From NCBI RefSeq assembly GCF_031755915.1, contig NC_083382.1, forward strand, positions 27,380,001 through 27,444,000: DNA of 64,000 bases, written 5' to 3'. The DNA comes from Ziziphus jujuba (taxonomy: Eukaryota > Streptophyta > Magnoliopsida > Rosales > Rhamnaceae). The position numbers and the translations under genes were made by a program. Below are positions 22,015 through 33,600 of the stretch, piece by piece. Under the pieces are notes generated by a model. The model was not told where the DNA came from and ran no database searches. It saw nothing but the letters and a program-made list of their open reading frames with translations. Position 1 is the first letter of the stretch, and each line of letters starts with the position of its first letter.

Positions 22015-24275
22015 ATGTACCACATCCAAACATGGTCTAGTGTACACGATCAACCATGTTATGTGCTTATATTGCCATGTTTCTTGTTTTATTAAGCCAT
22101 GTAAGTAATGCATGGTTGATTGTTAATGTGTTCTTTTCTATTGTGTCCAGTTTCTATTAGTCCACATGGTCATCACTATCACCTATCATGATAGTATGGA
22201 GCTTGATCTACGTGCCCCATAGATCTGCATGTCATGTTTCTATTTGGCCACATGTCATGTAGTGCCATGTGCCACAACCACGTGTCATGAAGTTGACGTG
22301 TGCACTAGGTGTCAAGTTTCAATTAATCCACATGTTAGTTGCGGCCATGTGTCAAGCCTAGGTGGTCGTATGTCTATGTGGCTTTGATGGGTGCCTGTCA
22401 TTTTCCTACTTGTCCTCGTGTATGTAGCACCATGTGTTATAATGATGTGGCTGATTGTTGACGTGTTCTTATTGGTTGCATGTCTAGTTTTTTTTAGTCC
22501 ACATGGTCATCATTGCCACTTGTTGTGACAGCATGATGTTTCTATTCAGCCACATGTCAGGTAGGCCATGTGTCATGACCACGTGTCATGCGTTGACGTG
22601 TAGATATGCAACTAGTTGTCAAGTTTCTATTGATCCACATGTCAATTGCAACCATGTGTCAAGTCTCCATGGCATTATGTCTATGTGTCTCCGATGCTTG
22701 CGTGTCATTTTGCTATTTGTCCATGTGTATTCAATGCCATATGTCGTAATGATGTGGCTGATTGTTGACATGTTTTTATTGATGGCGTGTAGAATTTCTA
22801 CTAGTCCATAGTCCATCACTGCCACCTATCTTGACAGCATGGAGTATGGTCTATGTGTTCAAGAGATCCATGTGTCATGTTTCAATTGATCCACATGTCA
22901 GGTAGTGCCATGTGTCTTGACCGCGTGTCATGACGTTGACGTGTGCATTTGCAGCTAGGTGTCAAGTTTCTATTGATCCACATGTCAGTTGTAGCCACAT
23001 GTTAAGCCTACATGGCATTATGTCTATGTGTCTTCGATGGCTGCTGTCATTTTGCTATTTGTCCATGTGTATTCAATGCATGTGTCCTAACGATGTAACG
23101 ATGCGGTTGATTGTTGACGTGTTCTTATTGGTTACATGTCAAATTTCTACTAGTACACATGGCCACCATTGCCACTTGTCTTGACAGCTTGGAGTTTGGT
23201 CCACATGTTCAAGAGATCCGTGTGTCCTGTTTCAATTAATCCACATGTCAGGTAGTGCCGTGTATCTTGCCCATGTGTTATGACGTTGACGTATGCACTT
23301 GCGGCTAGGTTTCAAGTTTCTGTTAATCCACATCTCAATTTCAGCCACTTGTCGAGCTTTCTTGGCATTATGTCTACGTGTCTCCAATTGCTACGTGTCA
23401 TTTTGCTATTTGTCCAAGTGTATTCAATGCCATGTGTCGTAACGATGTGGCTATTTATTAACGTGTTCTTATTGTTTACGTGTCCAGTTTCTATTAGTCC
23501 ACATGGCCATCACTGCCACCTATCATGATAATGTGGAGTATAGTCTCTGTGTTTAAAAGATCCACGTGTCATGTTTCTATTCGACCACACGTCAAGTGGT
23601 ACCATGTGTCTTGACCATGTGTCATGACGTTGATGTGTGCATTTGCAATTAGGTGTCAAATTTTAATTGATCCACATGTCAGTTATATCCACGTGTGGAG
23701 CCTATATGGCATTATGTCTACGTGTCTTTGATGACTATATGTCATTTTGCTATTTGTCCATATGTATTCAGTATCATGTGTCGTAACAATATGGTTGCTT
23801 GTTGACATATTCTTGTTGGTTGCATGTCAAATTTCTATTAGTCTTCATGGCCATCGCCACGTGTTATGACTTTGATGTGCGCATATGCAGCTGGGTGTCA
23901 AGTTTCAATTGATCCACATGTCAGTTACATCCACATGTGGAGCTGATGTGGTGTTATGTCTACGTGTTTCTGATGGCTGTATGCATTTCAATGCCATGTG
24001 TCTTAACGATGTGGCAGATTGTTGATATGTTCTTATTGATTGCGTGTCCAGTTTCTATTAGTCCACATGTCAGGTAGTGCCATGTGTCTTGTCCACGTGT
24101 CATAACGTTCACGTGTGCATACGCAGCTACGTGTCAAGTGTCAATTTATCCACATGTTTGTTACAGCCACTTGTCAAGCCTACATGGCTATATGTCTACG
24201 TGTCTTTAATGGCTGGGTGTCATTTTCATATTTGTCCACGGGTATCAGCGCCCCCTGTCATGACATGTTGGAGAA
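22015..24275. repeat. Tandem array, period about 345 bp, rich in CAYGTGTC words
   Basis: A marker phrase GA(C/T)RTGTTCTTATTGGTT recurs near 22119, 22460, 22766, 23117, 23460, 23807 and 24027, with spacings of about 341, 306, 351, 343, 347 and 220. There are thus six to seven diverged units, the last shortened. Each unit contains the same ordered phrases (CCACATGTCAGGTAGTGCCA, TGACGTTGACGTGTGCA, GGCATTATGTCTACGTGTC, TTTTGCTATTTGTCCA, CATGTGTCGTAACGATGTGG). Every 20-30 bases there is a CACGTGTC, CATGTGTC or CACATGTC word, suggesting an older, shorter sub-repeat. Open frames inside recur unit by unit and are not genes. Confidence 0.9.
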
Positions 24276-27200
24276 CGGTCTATGTATCTGGTGTCTCTAC
24301 GGATATTTGAAAAGGGTTCTCTCTGTGGTCAAGCGCAGAGTCCACCATCCATCCTCAATGTGGTGTATGTCTTCTTACGTCAAATTATATATATATTCTA
24401 ATGAAAATCAAAGCTTAAACAACCATTTACAAAAGTGATCACCCTTTTGTGTTTCTATGCTTTTTCTTACGTGCTGTTATTATTATTAATTTCGTTATTG
24501 CTGCAGCAGCATTTTTTTTTTTTTTTTTTTTTTTGGCAGATGGAAATTGCTGCAACAGCGATTGGCGAAACGACCGAGTGAAGTCTGTATTCATATCAGA
24601 TAGACATTAGATTTTTCATTTTTTGAATCAACTATCATTTTTTTTTTTTTTGGGAGTGTATATTGTATATATTATATATTTATTTAACATATTATATTAT
24701 TAAATTTGATACTCAATGGAATATTTTTTTTTTTTTCGAGTGTATATAACCATGTGAATTTGATTTTTATTTCACACACACAATATAAAATTTAAAAGCG
24801 CCAAGTAAAAATAACAAAACACGTAATCAAAAAATTGTGCCTTCAAACTTCCTTAAAAAAAAATTAATTAATCAAAAATCCTTAATCCTAGCCTAAGATC
24901 GTAACCAAATAGGCAATAGAAGAAATAAATTGAATTGCCTTTTTAGAAGGGAAGCCAGTCCTTTTACGAGCTCATTTCTGATGCTCTAGGGAGCACAATC
25001 GATTTTTTATCCTTTTACAGTGTGCCACATCAATTACATAAAATTCTTTGCATGCTATCTAAATATATTCTCTATGTTTGGTCTAACATGATATCTAAAA
25101 TTTTATTTGACAATTGCAGAATTAAGATGTTATTGTAGAATTAAATTAATCTTAAAGCTTGTAAATATTAGGCACAACGACTTGGGAAACCATTTTTGTC
25201 ATGGTTCCAAAATAATATAGCAAAAAACAATTTAATAACTGGCAAATTGGAAATTAATTTTCATCAAAATTATAACTGGCAAATTGGACTGGTTGGACTT
25301 CTTTGTTTTGGGCCAGCAAGTCCGGTTGACCTGGACCTCTGCACCGGACTGGCGAGGCAACCCAGACTCCCATTTTTTTTTTTTTCAATTTTTTATTAGA
25401 AACCATAATATATAGTTTGTATTGCACATTTTTAATTTAATATAATGAAAAATTACAAGATAATTTTGGTTATTGAATGATTATTAATAGAAGACATGCA
25501 TATACATTTGCATAGCTATATCATTAAAAATTATTTAAATATATATATATATATATATATTTATAAAAAAAATCGAAACTATATTATAACAAACATGTCC
25601 TAACTTGCAGTCGAGGCATTCTGATTCATCTTAATCAAAAAGTATTTCAAAGACTCATTGAGTCTTAGACTCCGAATGAGGATTTAAAGGAAAATTTAAA
25701 AAAGTAAAATTAATTCATTAATTAACTAATGGACGGATAAGGAAGCATGAACAGTCGTGAGGTGCGGGGGTATCTTGCGAGAGAAGAGAGGGAAAATAAA
25801 TGGTTTTTTATTTTTTATTTTTTTTTTTTAACAAAAATGTATAAGGCCTTAAGAGAAATTTTCGGATCTGTAGGTGGGCAAAATTTTAAATTTCGGGGAT
25901 GGGTAAATTTTTTTTCTTCAACTGGGACAGGTAAAGGGTATTTTTTCACAAAAAAAAAAATAATAATAATAATAATAAATAAAAAAAGAAGCTTTATCTT
26001 TCTTTCAGTGAAAGATATTGCATGTATTTATTTACCAAAAAAGAATACCGAAGTGGTACAATGACGTGGAGAATTAAAATTTTTTGTTTGTTTTTTTTCT
26101 ATTCGTGCTTATGTTTTTTTTAATCAATACTTGTTTATGTTTGTTTTTCAATGTTAATTGTGAATTGTCAATTTAATGAATAATGTACATCTATTTTATT
26201 AACATGATTTTGTAAAATATAATTAATTTCAAGTAAAACGTATATGATTAAATATTTTCTGTATTAAAAAACCAAGTATGAACAAAAATAGAAGAAAAAT
26301 AAGGAAAGGATTCAAATCCGGACTAAACCGTATCAATTGCATGGAAAATTTTCTAATATTTCCAGAGTATTGAGTGGTCATAACTCATGCTATACATTAT
26401 ATGCCATCTTGTAAAATAATACATGTCATGTATTTACAAGGCAATGCTAGCTTTCCGTCACCAAACATACGTCTTTCTCGAGTCCTCCGTCTCTCTCTCT
26501 TCAGCCATTCCACTTATTCTTACCTGCTTCCTTCTTGACTCCACTGTAAAATTTTTTTCAAGCTCTCAAGGTTTTACAAATTTGGTCTTCGATGGCCGGT
26601 TCTGGAACTTATCAACAAATAAAATAACTATTTCTTACATTTATAACTGAGTTTCACAGAATAGTCTGTGGGTTCCAAATTGTTAATTAGTTTTTCAAAT
26701 TTAATGTGGGTATTTTTTTTTTTTTTTTTTGGTTTGAAGAATATATATATATATATATGTTTATCTTTGGGTTGGGTGTGCCATCAAAAAAAAAAAAAAA
26801 AAAAATCTTTGGGTTGGATGCTTCCTGGTGGTCGTCTGAGTTTATATGTCTGAGAGATTGATGCTGATAGAAAAAATGCCAGCAGACCAGGGGAAGAAGA
26901 AAAAAAAGGGTTAAAAGATGATATTGTTCCTTTATATGCATAGACGAGAGATCTGCAATTGGAAATTTTATTTTTTATTTTTTATTTTTTATTTTTTGCC
27001 ATTCTGGGTTCTGATTTCTTTTTCTATTTTATTTTTAGGGAGGTTTTCATGTTTATATAATTTTTTTCTTGCTAAGATATGAAAAATATTCTTATTGAGG
27101 AAAAAAAATTATGGAAAATATTAATATTGTGAGAGATCAATGGATCGGATATGCTATGGTTACCAAAAATAAAGAGACGGAGAAGTTAACGTTTTTTTTC

Positions 27201-27560
27201 CTGTAACATGTAACCGTATGACATGGATTAAGATAGCCTGATGGCATTTAAATTTTAAAGTATGGAAAGAATTTGAGGTACTAGAAATTATTCCCAATTG
27301 CACAAGCTACAAGTAAATTTCCCAAGATGGCGAATCTTGACAAAACTGAGAAAAAGAAATAATGAACAAAGGAAAACACTGTTCGTTGGAATAAAATACA
27401 GGTGGGTTTCTTTTCATATGTCAAATCGTATACTACAGAATATGAAAAAAGAAAAAAGAAAAATTATTTTACTTATTCGTAACGCAGAATCTAAATAAAA
27501 AAAAGTATATAGAAAATTGATCACTATACATATCAATAAAGGTAGTAAAAAAGGAGTCTG
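24276..27560. other. AT-rich spacer without recognised genes
   Basis: It holds homopolymer runs (T22 near 24512), (TA)n near 25540, an (ATA)n run near 25960, A- and T-runs near 26720 and 26787, and a run of TTTTTTATT near 26970-26997. A segment at 25235-25380 is paralogous to 35870-35990. Several short open frames have no recognisable domain or coding bias. Confidence 0.5.
25235..25380. repeat. Dispersed segment paralogous to 35870-35990
   Basis: Shared in order: TTTCATCAA..ATTA.AA, TGGCA.ATTGGACTG.TTGGA, CTTCT.TGT.TTGGGCCA.CAAG, GTTG.CTGGACCTC, CAACCC.GA.TCCCATC/T. About 120 bp, clearly related but diverged. The copy at 35870 lies just upstream of the gene at 37189, so this may be an orphan promoter/5' region from an old duplication. 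Confidence 0.65.
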
Positions 27561-27566
27561 AGATGG

Positions 27567-27577
27567 GTATAAATATA
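27567..27577 (+). promoter_or_regulatory. TATA box of the 71-residue-protein gene
   Basis: GTATAAATATA lies about 80 bp before the ATG at 27655, a normal plant spacing that leaves a short 5'UTR ending TTGGTGTGAAA. Confidence 0.65.
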
Positions 27578-27654
27578 CGTAGACAATGCCTTGTTTCAAT
27601 ATCCATATCAACTAAATTTGTAGATCTAGCTTCTCTCATTCAATTGGTGTGAAA

Positions 27655-30600
27655 ATGGCAGGCTTCAGTGGATTCCTTCTGCTGCCCGGCTTGACTTACA
27701 ATGGAGTCGATGATCCCTCCGCGATTCAACAGGTAAGATCACCTTCATGCACATATATATATATATATATATACGAATATATCTATGCAAATAATATAAT
27801 TTTACGACTTAAACACTCCTTATGTATCTAATAAACATTTCTATTTTGGGATTTTTTTATAAAAAAAATTATATGAAAGATGAAGCATAAGTGCAGAATG
27901 ATTAATGACTACTTTAATATTCATTTATAATTACAAAAATAAATCACCGAAATATCAAAATCAGCCTCATTTTATTATTATTTTGAAATCATTTTCAATT
28001 TAATATGTCTTTTTTATTTTCCATTTTTTGGGGCAATATTTTCCTTTTGGTTAACCTCGTAGTTCGGTCGGAAGTGTACATATCATTTAAAGCAGAAGTT
28101 AACTATACAACTACAGTAAAACTTTTAAGAAAATTGAAAACAAAAAACAAAAAATCATAAACATTACCAAACAAACAAATAGATAACATAAACATATATT
28201 GCACTCACAAATAAATAAAGCGCCAACTTTTTATTAGGAATGTCTAAGTTAAATCTTAAAATATAAATAATGATGTGATAATTTTTAATACTTATCACAT
28301 AAGCATCCATTGTTTAATAGAATGGATTTTTCTAAATTCAAGAATTCTTGCACGCAAATATTACGAGTGTACACTCAAAAACTCTAAATTTTAATTGACA
28401 ACTGTTAGTTTTAAGGACACTTTGATTTTTAATGGAGTCTGAAAATAATACTAAATTGGCAAATGAAAAAGATGATTTGAGTTGAGACGATTTGGTTCAG
28501 TGTGTTTTTATACATAAAATATGTATATATATATATATATATATATACACATTATAGCTATTGATATTGTTGTGGTTCTCTGACCACTTTAGAGAAGAAA
28601 TATGAGAAGAAAATAAAAGAATTCTATTAATCTCTTAAAAATAGAATACAAAAATAAAAACTTCTCTCATGGAGGATTCTCTCGTGGAACCTCTCTCTGC
28701 ACTCTCCAATTCTCTCTGGAATTGCTCACTCTTCTCTCAAGTTCTCTCTGGAACTTAAACAACTCTCTCTCTTGGAGTTTTCTCTCAATTCTCCTCACTT
28801 GGGAGGATTGAGATTGCTCTCTTGGCTTGATTTTCATGCAAAGGTAAGGAGCCTATTTATAGGCTTACAAGGCCACACTTTTCAACATCTTAGCCCACAA
28901 TTGTTGATCGGTGCAGCAATGGTGTCAACAATGGTGGCTGTCAACAATGGTGGCTGTGGTTGGTGAGGTTGGTGCGGCTGTGGTTGGTGAGGTTGGTGCG
29001 GCTGGACTTCACAATTCTCCCCCTCCAGCCGCATTTAAAACTGATGGTCATCTGCCATCTATTCCAGCTATGTCTCTGCATAGCTTCAGCTTCTCTTGAG
29101 CAACAACTTTTGTTAGCATATCTGCTGGATTCTCTTTTGTGTGGATCTTTATCAGTTTCAGCAACTGTTGATCTATTACTTCGCGTATCCAATGATAGCG
29201 GATGTCAATGTGCTTTGTACGGGAATGATACATTGAGTTTTTGCTCAAATCCATGGCACTTTGGTTATCACAATGTATCTTGTAGTCTTCTTGCTTGATG
29301 CCCAATTCTGTGAGAAAACGCTTTAACCACAACATTTCCTTACCCGCTTTCGCTGCGGCAATGTACTCTGCTTCAGTAGTGGATAAAGCAACACACTTCT
29401 GCAATCTTGACTGCCATGACACAGCTCCCCCTGCAAAAGTGTAGAGATAACCTGATGTAGATTTTCTATTATCAGGGTCTCCGGCCATATCTGCATCTGT
29501 ATAGCCTTCTAAGATTGGATCACCTCCCCCGTAGCACAAGCACAGCTTCGATGTACCTTTAAGATACCTGAGAATCCATTTGACTGCTTCCCAGTGTTTC
29601 TTTCCAGGATTTGAAAGAAATCTGCTCACAACACCTACTGCATGAGCAATGTCTGGTCTGGTACATATCATTGCATACATCAGACTTCCTACCGCTGAAG
29701 AATATGGTACTGAAGCCATCTCCTCTATCTCTTCTTTGGATGAGGGGCACAATCTCTTACTCAACTTGAAATGATTTGCAAGTGGAATGCTGACCGGTTT
29801 GGCTTTATCCATGTTGAATCTCTTTATCACCCGTTCAACATACTTCTCTTGAGATAGCCATAACCTTCTATTTTTCCTGTCTCGGATTATTTGCATTCCC
29901 AAAATTTGTTGAGCTGGTCCTAAGTCTTTCATATCAAAAGACTTAGACAATTCTTTCTTCAGCTGACTAATCTTCATTGCATCTTGTCCAACGATCAACA
30001 TGTCGTCCACATATAGCAAAAGTGCAATGAAGTTTCCACCTGAAAATTTTTTAATATAAACACACTGGTCTGCTGCAGTCCTTTTATAGCCTTGACTCAC
30101 CATCAACGAGTCAAACTTCTTATACCATTGTCTTGGTGCTTGCTTGAGGCCATACAAGCTCTTCTTTAGCTTGCATACGAGGTTTTCTTTCCCTGAAACC
30201 TCAAATCCTTCTGACTGCTCCATGTAGATTTCTTCATGTAAATCACCGTGAAGAAATGCTGTCTTCACATCCATCTGCTCAAGCTCTAGGTTTAGACTTG
30301 CTACTAAACCAAAAATGACTCGAATTGAAGTCATTTTTACCACTGGTGAAAAAATCTCATCAAAGTCAATTCCTTTCTTCTGAAGAAATCCTTTGACCAC
30401 CAATCGGGCTTTGTGTTTCACCACCCTTCCGCTGCCATCTTTCTTGAGCTTGAACACCCATTTATTCTTTAGTGCCTTCTTTCCTGTTGGAAGCTCAACC
30501 AACTCATAAGTATGATTTTTCTGCAAGGATTCCATCTCATCTTGCATTGCTTGCAGCCATTTTTCCTTCTCTTGATGAGAAACAGCTTCCTGGAAACTCT

Positions 30601-33600
30601 CTGGCTCCCCTTCTTCAGTAAGCAGAATATACTCAGATTCTGGAAATCTCTTTGATGGAATTCGGCCTCGCTCAGATCTCCGAACTTGTAAACCACTGGT
30701 TTCAGGAGGTGTACCATCATCTGACCGCTGTGATGGCCCTGCAGCTGCTTGAGAGGATTGAGTCTCCCCCTGCTCATTATCCCCTTCTTCCTCCTGGTCT
30801 GCTTCTGGTATATCTTCATGCACCTCATTATCCTTTGTGGCTATTTGTGCTGGTGCTGGATTAGGACAAAAATTCTCGGCACTAGAACTATAATTAGGAG
30901 ACATTCTGGGCTTTTCAATGTCTTCCATTTTTTTGGTTTTCATGGAATACTACATCCCTGCTTCTAATAACCTTCTTGGTTTTCGGGTCCCATAACCTGT
31001 ATCCGAATTCTTCGTCTCCATATCCTATAAAGATGCATGGAGTAGATCTTGCATCGAGCTTCTGTCTGAGCTTCCTTGGATACATGTACATAAGCTATAC
31101 AACCAAACACTCTTAAATGAGAGTAGGAGGGAATCTTTCCCGACCACATTTTCTCCGGAATTTCAAAATTCAACGGTACTGACGGTGATCTGTTGATTAA
31201 ATAGCAGGCGGCACGAACAGCTTCTCCCCAGAATGGCTTTGGCAGCTTAGCCATACTGAGCATACTTCTGACCTTTTCCATAATGGTTCGGTTCATTCTT
31301 TCGGCTATTCCATTATGTTGTGGGGTGCGAGGGACCATCTTCTCATGTCGAATGCCGTGTCTTCTGCAGTAGGCATCGAACTCCTTGGAAGTATACTCGC
31401 CTCCATTATCTGAGCGGAGACATTTCAGCTTCTTTCCTGTTTCACGCTCTACCATGGTATGAAACAGTTTGAAGTAATCCAGTACCTGGTCCTTTGTCTT
31501 CAAGAAATATACCCACACCTTCCGTGAAGCATCATCAATGAAGGTCAGGAAATACTTGTTGCCACCTAATGATTCCACCTCCATGGGACCACAAACATCA
31601 GAGTGCACCAGACTAAGCAACTCTGATTTTCTCGATGCAGAGAAACTGAAGGAGACTCTATGTTGCTTACCAAACAAGCAGTGATTACAAGGATTTAGCG
31701 CAGCATCCTTGCAAACAGTGATAAGCTTCTTCCTTGCCAAAGTGGACAATCCTTTTTCACTCATGTGACCGAGTCTCTGGTGCCACAGATTTTGAGACGC
31801 CTCTCCTTCTGCAATATTGAGGCTGTCTGCACATATCTTCACATGAGTCTTGTACAACGTTCCACAAATATGTCCTCGGGCGACAACTATGGCACCTTTC
31901 GTCATTTTCCATGTGCCTTTGCTGAAGTAGTTGTCATAGCCTTGCTTGTCTAAGGCTGCTCCCGAAAGTAGATTAAGCCGAAGATCTGGAACATGACGGA
32001 CATCCTTCAAAGTGATTGTACAACCAATATTCGTTTTTATCTGAATATCACCAGTTCCCATAATCTTTGCGAAACTGGAATTTCCCATCTTTACCGTACC
32101 AAAGTCTCCTGCTTTGTACGTTTTGAAGAAATCTCTATGTGGAGTGACATGGTAGGATGCTGCAGTATCGACTATCCACTCAACATCTTGGGTTGATATA
32201 TGAAGGCATGTCTCTTCTTCGGTGGAGCAGAGCGCCACTTCTCCTGTACAAGTGACTAGTGTCTCTCCATCCTTCTTCGGCTGATTACCTTGGAGTCTCT
32301 GCTCTCTCAACAACTTTCTGCAGTTCTTCTTCATGTGACCCTCCAGGCCACAATGATAGCACTTATACGATGATTTTCTGCCGTCTGTAGATCTGCCTCT
32401 GCTCTTGCTCCTGCCTCTCCCCCTATCTCGACCACCTCTTTGCTGTCTTCCTCTCTCTGTGACGAGGGCATGTGACTGATCCATGCCAATGTCCTTTCTC
32501 CTGGCCTCTTCATTAAATAGGGCATCCTTAACCATAGCCATAGTAAGTTTGCCATTCGGGGCCGAATTGCTGAGAGAGACTACCAATGTCTCCCAACTGT
32601 CTGGAAGAGAGCTTAGAAGTAGGAGGGCCTGATCCTCATCCCCTAGTTGGTAATCCACAGCAGATAGTTGATTTACCAAGCTCTGGAACTCACTGGTATG
32701 CTCGGCTACAGAAGTTCCACTCTGTAATGTGAGATGTACCAATCGCTTAAGCAACAGGGCTTTGTTCCGAGCAGTCTTGGCCTGGTACATGTCCTCCAAT
32801 TTTGTCCAGAGGGCATATGCATCCGTTTCCTTCGCTACATGATGGAAGACACTGTGGTCGATCCATTGCCTGATCTGACCGATCGTTTTCTTGTTTAATT
32901 TCTTCCATTCTGCTACTTTGCTGGGATCGGGGTTTTCACCTTCAGCTTCTATAGGATCAAACAGATCCTTACAATTGAGGAGATCTTCCATCCGAGGTCT
33001 CCAAAGTATATAATTTGTGGCAGTGAGCTTAACCATAGCTCCCGAAGATGATTCTTCCATTGACATTATGGCTTGACCAAAAATGGAGTTGAATTTGGCA
33101 AAACGGAGTTAACCGTTGCGTCCGGAACGGCCGAAAATGGTGGACTTGACTCTTCCGGGGTCAAAATATAATTACCAGAAATTTTGGGGCAAAACTGTAA
33201 TTTCACAAAATTTCTGGGTCAACCTGCAAATACAGAAACTACAGGGGTCAATCTGTAATTTCCAATAGTTCAGGGGCTGCATCGTAATTTCAGAAAACTA
33301 CAGGGGTCACTCTGTAATTTCCAATACTTCAGGGGCTGTTCCGTAATTTCCGAAACTTCAGGGGCTGTTCCGTAATTTCAGAAAATATTGCTGACGTGGC
33401 AGGTGGTGCTGACGTGGCAGCTGACGTGTCAGATGATGTGGCGACATGTGGCAGATGACGTGTCGGCTGGCGTGGCAGATGACGTGGCAGGGGTTCGCTG
33501 ACGTGGCTGCTGACGTGGCTGCTGACGTGGTCGTCTTCAACCTCCAGACGGCGCGTGCGCGCGTGAACAGTTGCAGAAAAATTTCAGTCGGCGCGTGCGG

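Noticed and set aside
22015..24275. CRISPR array
   Set aside because: Units of about 345 bp, diverged throughout, no constant short repeat with unique spacers, and a plant nuclear context.
22503..24438. Series of 77-107 residue open frames with similar sequences
   Set aside because: They recur once per unit of the 345-bp tandem array and simply mirror the repeat; Cys/His content comes from the CATGTG words.
26423..26650. 75-residue frame in the spacer
   Set aside because: No recognisable domain, no promoter or splice context that I could support; left as spacer.
28772..29298. Short frames in and beside the copia LTR (MEFSLNSPHLGG..., repeated at 33986)
   Set aside because: Identical in both LTRs because the LTRs are identical; no sign of a coding role.
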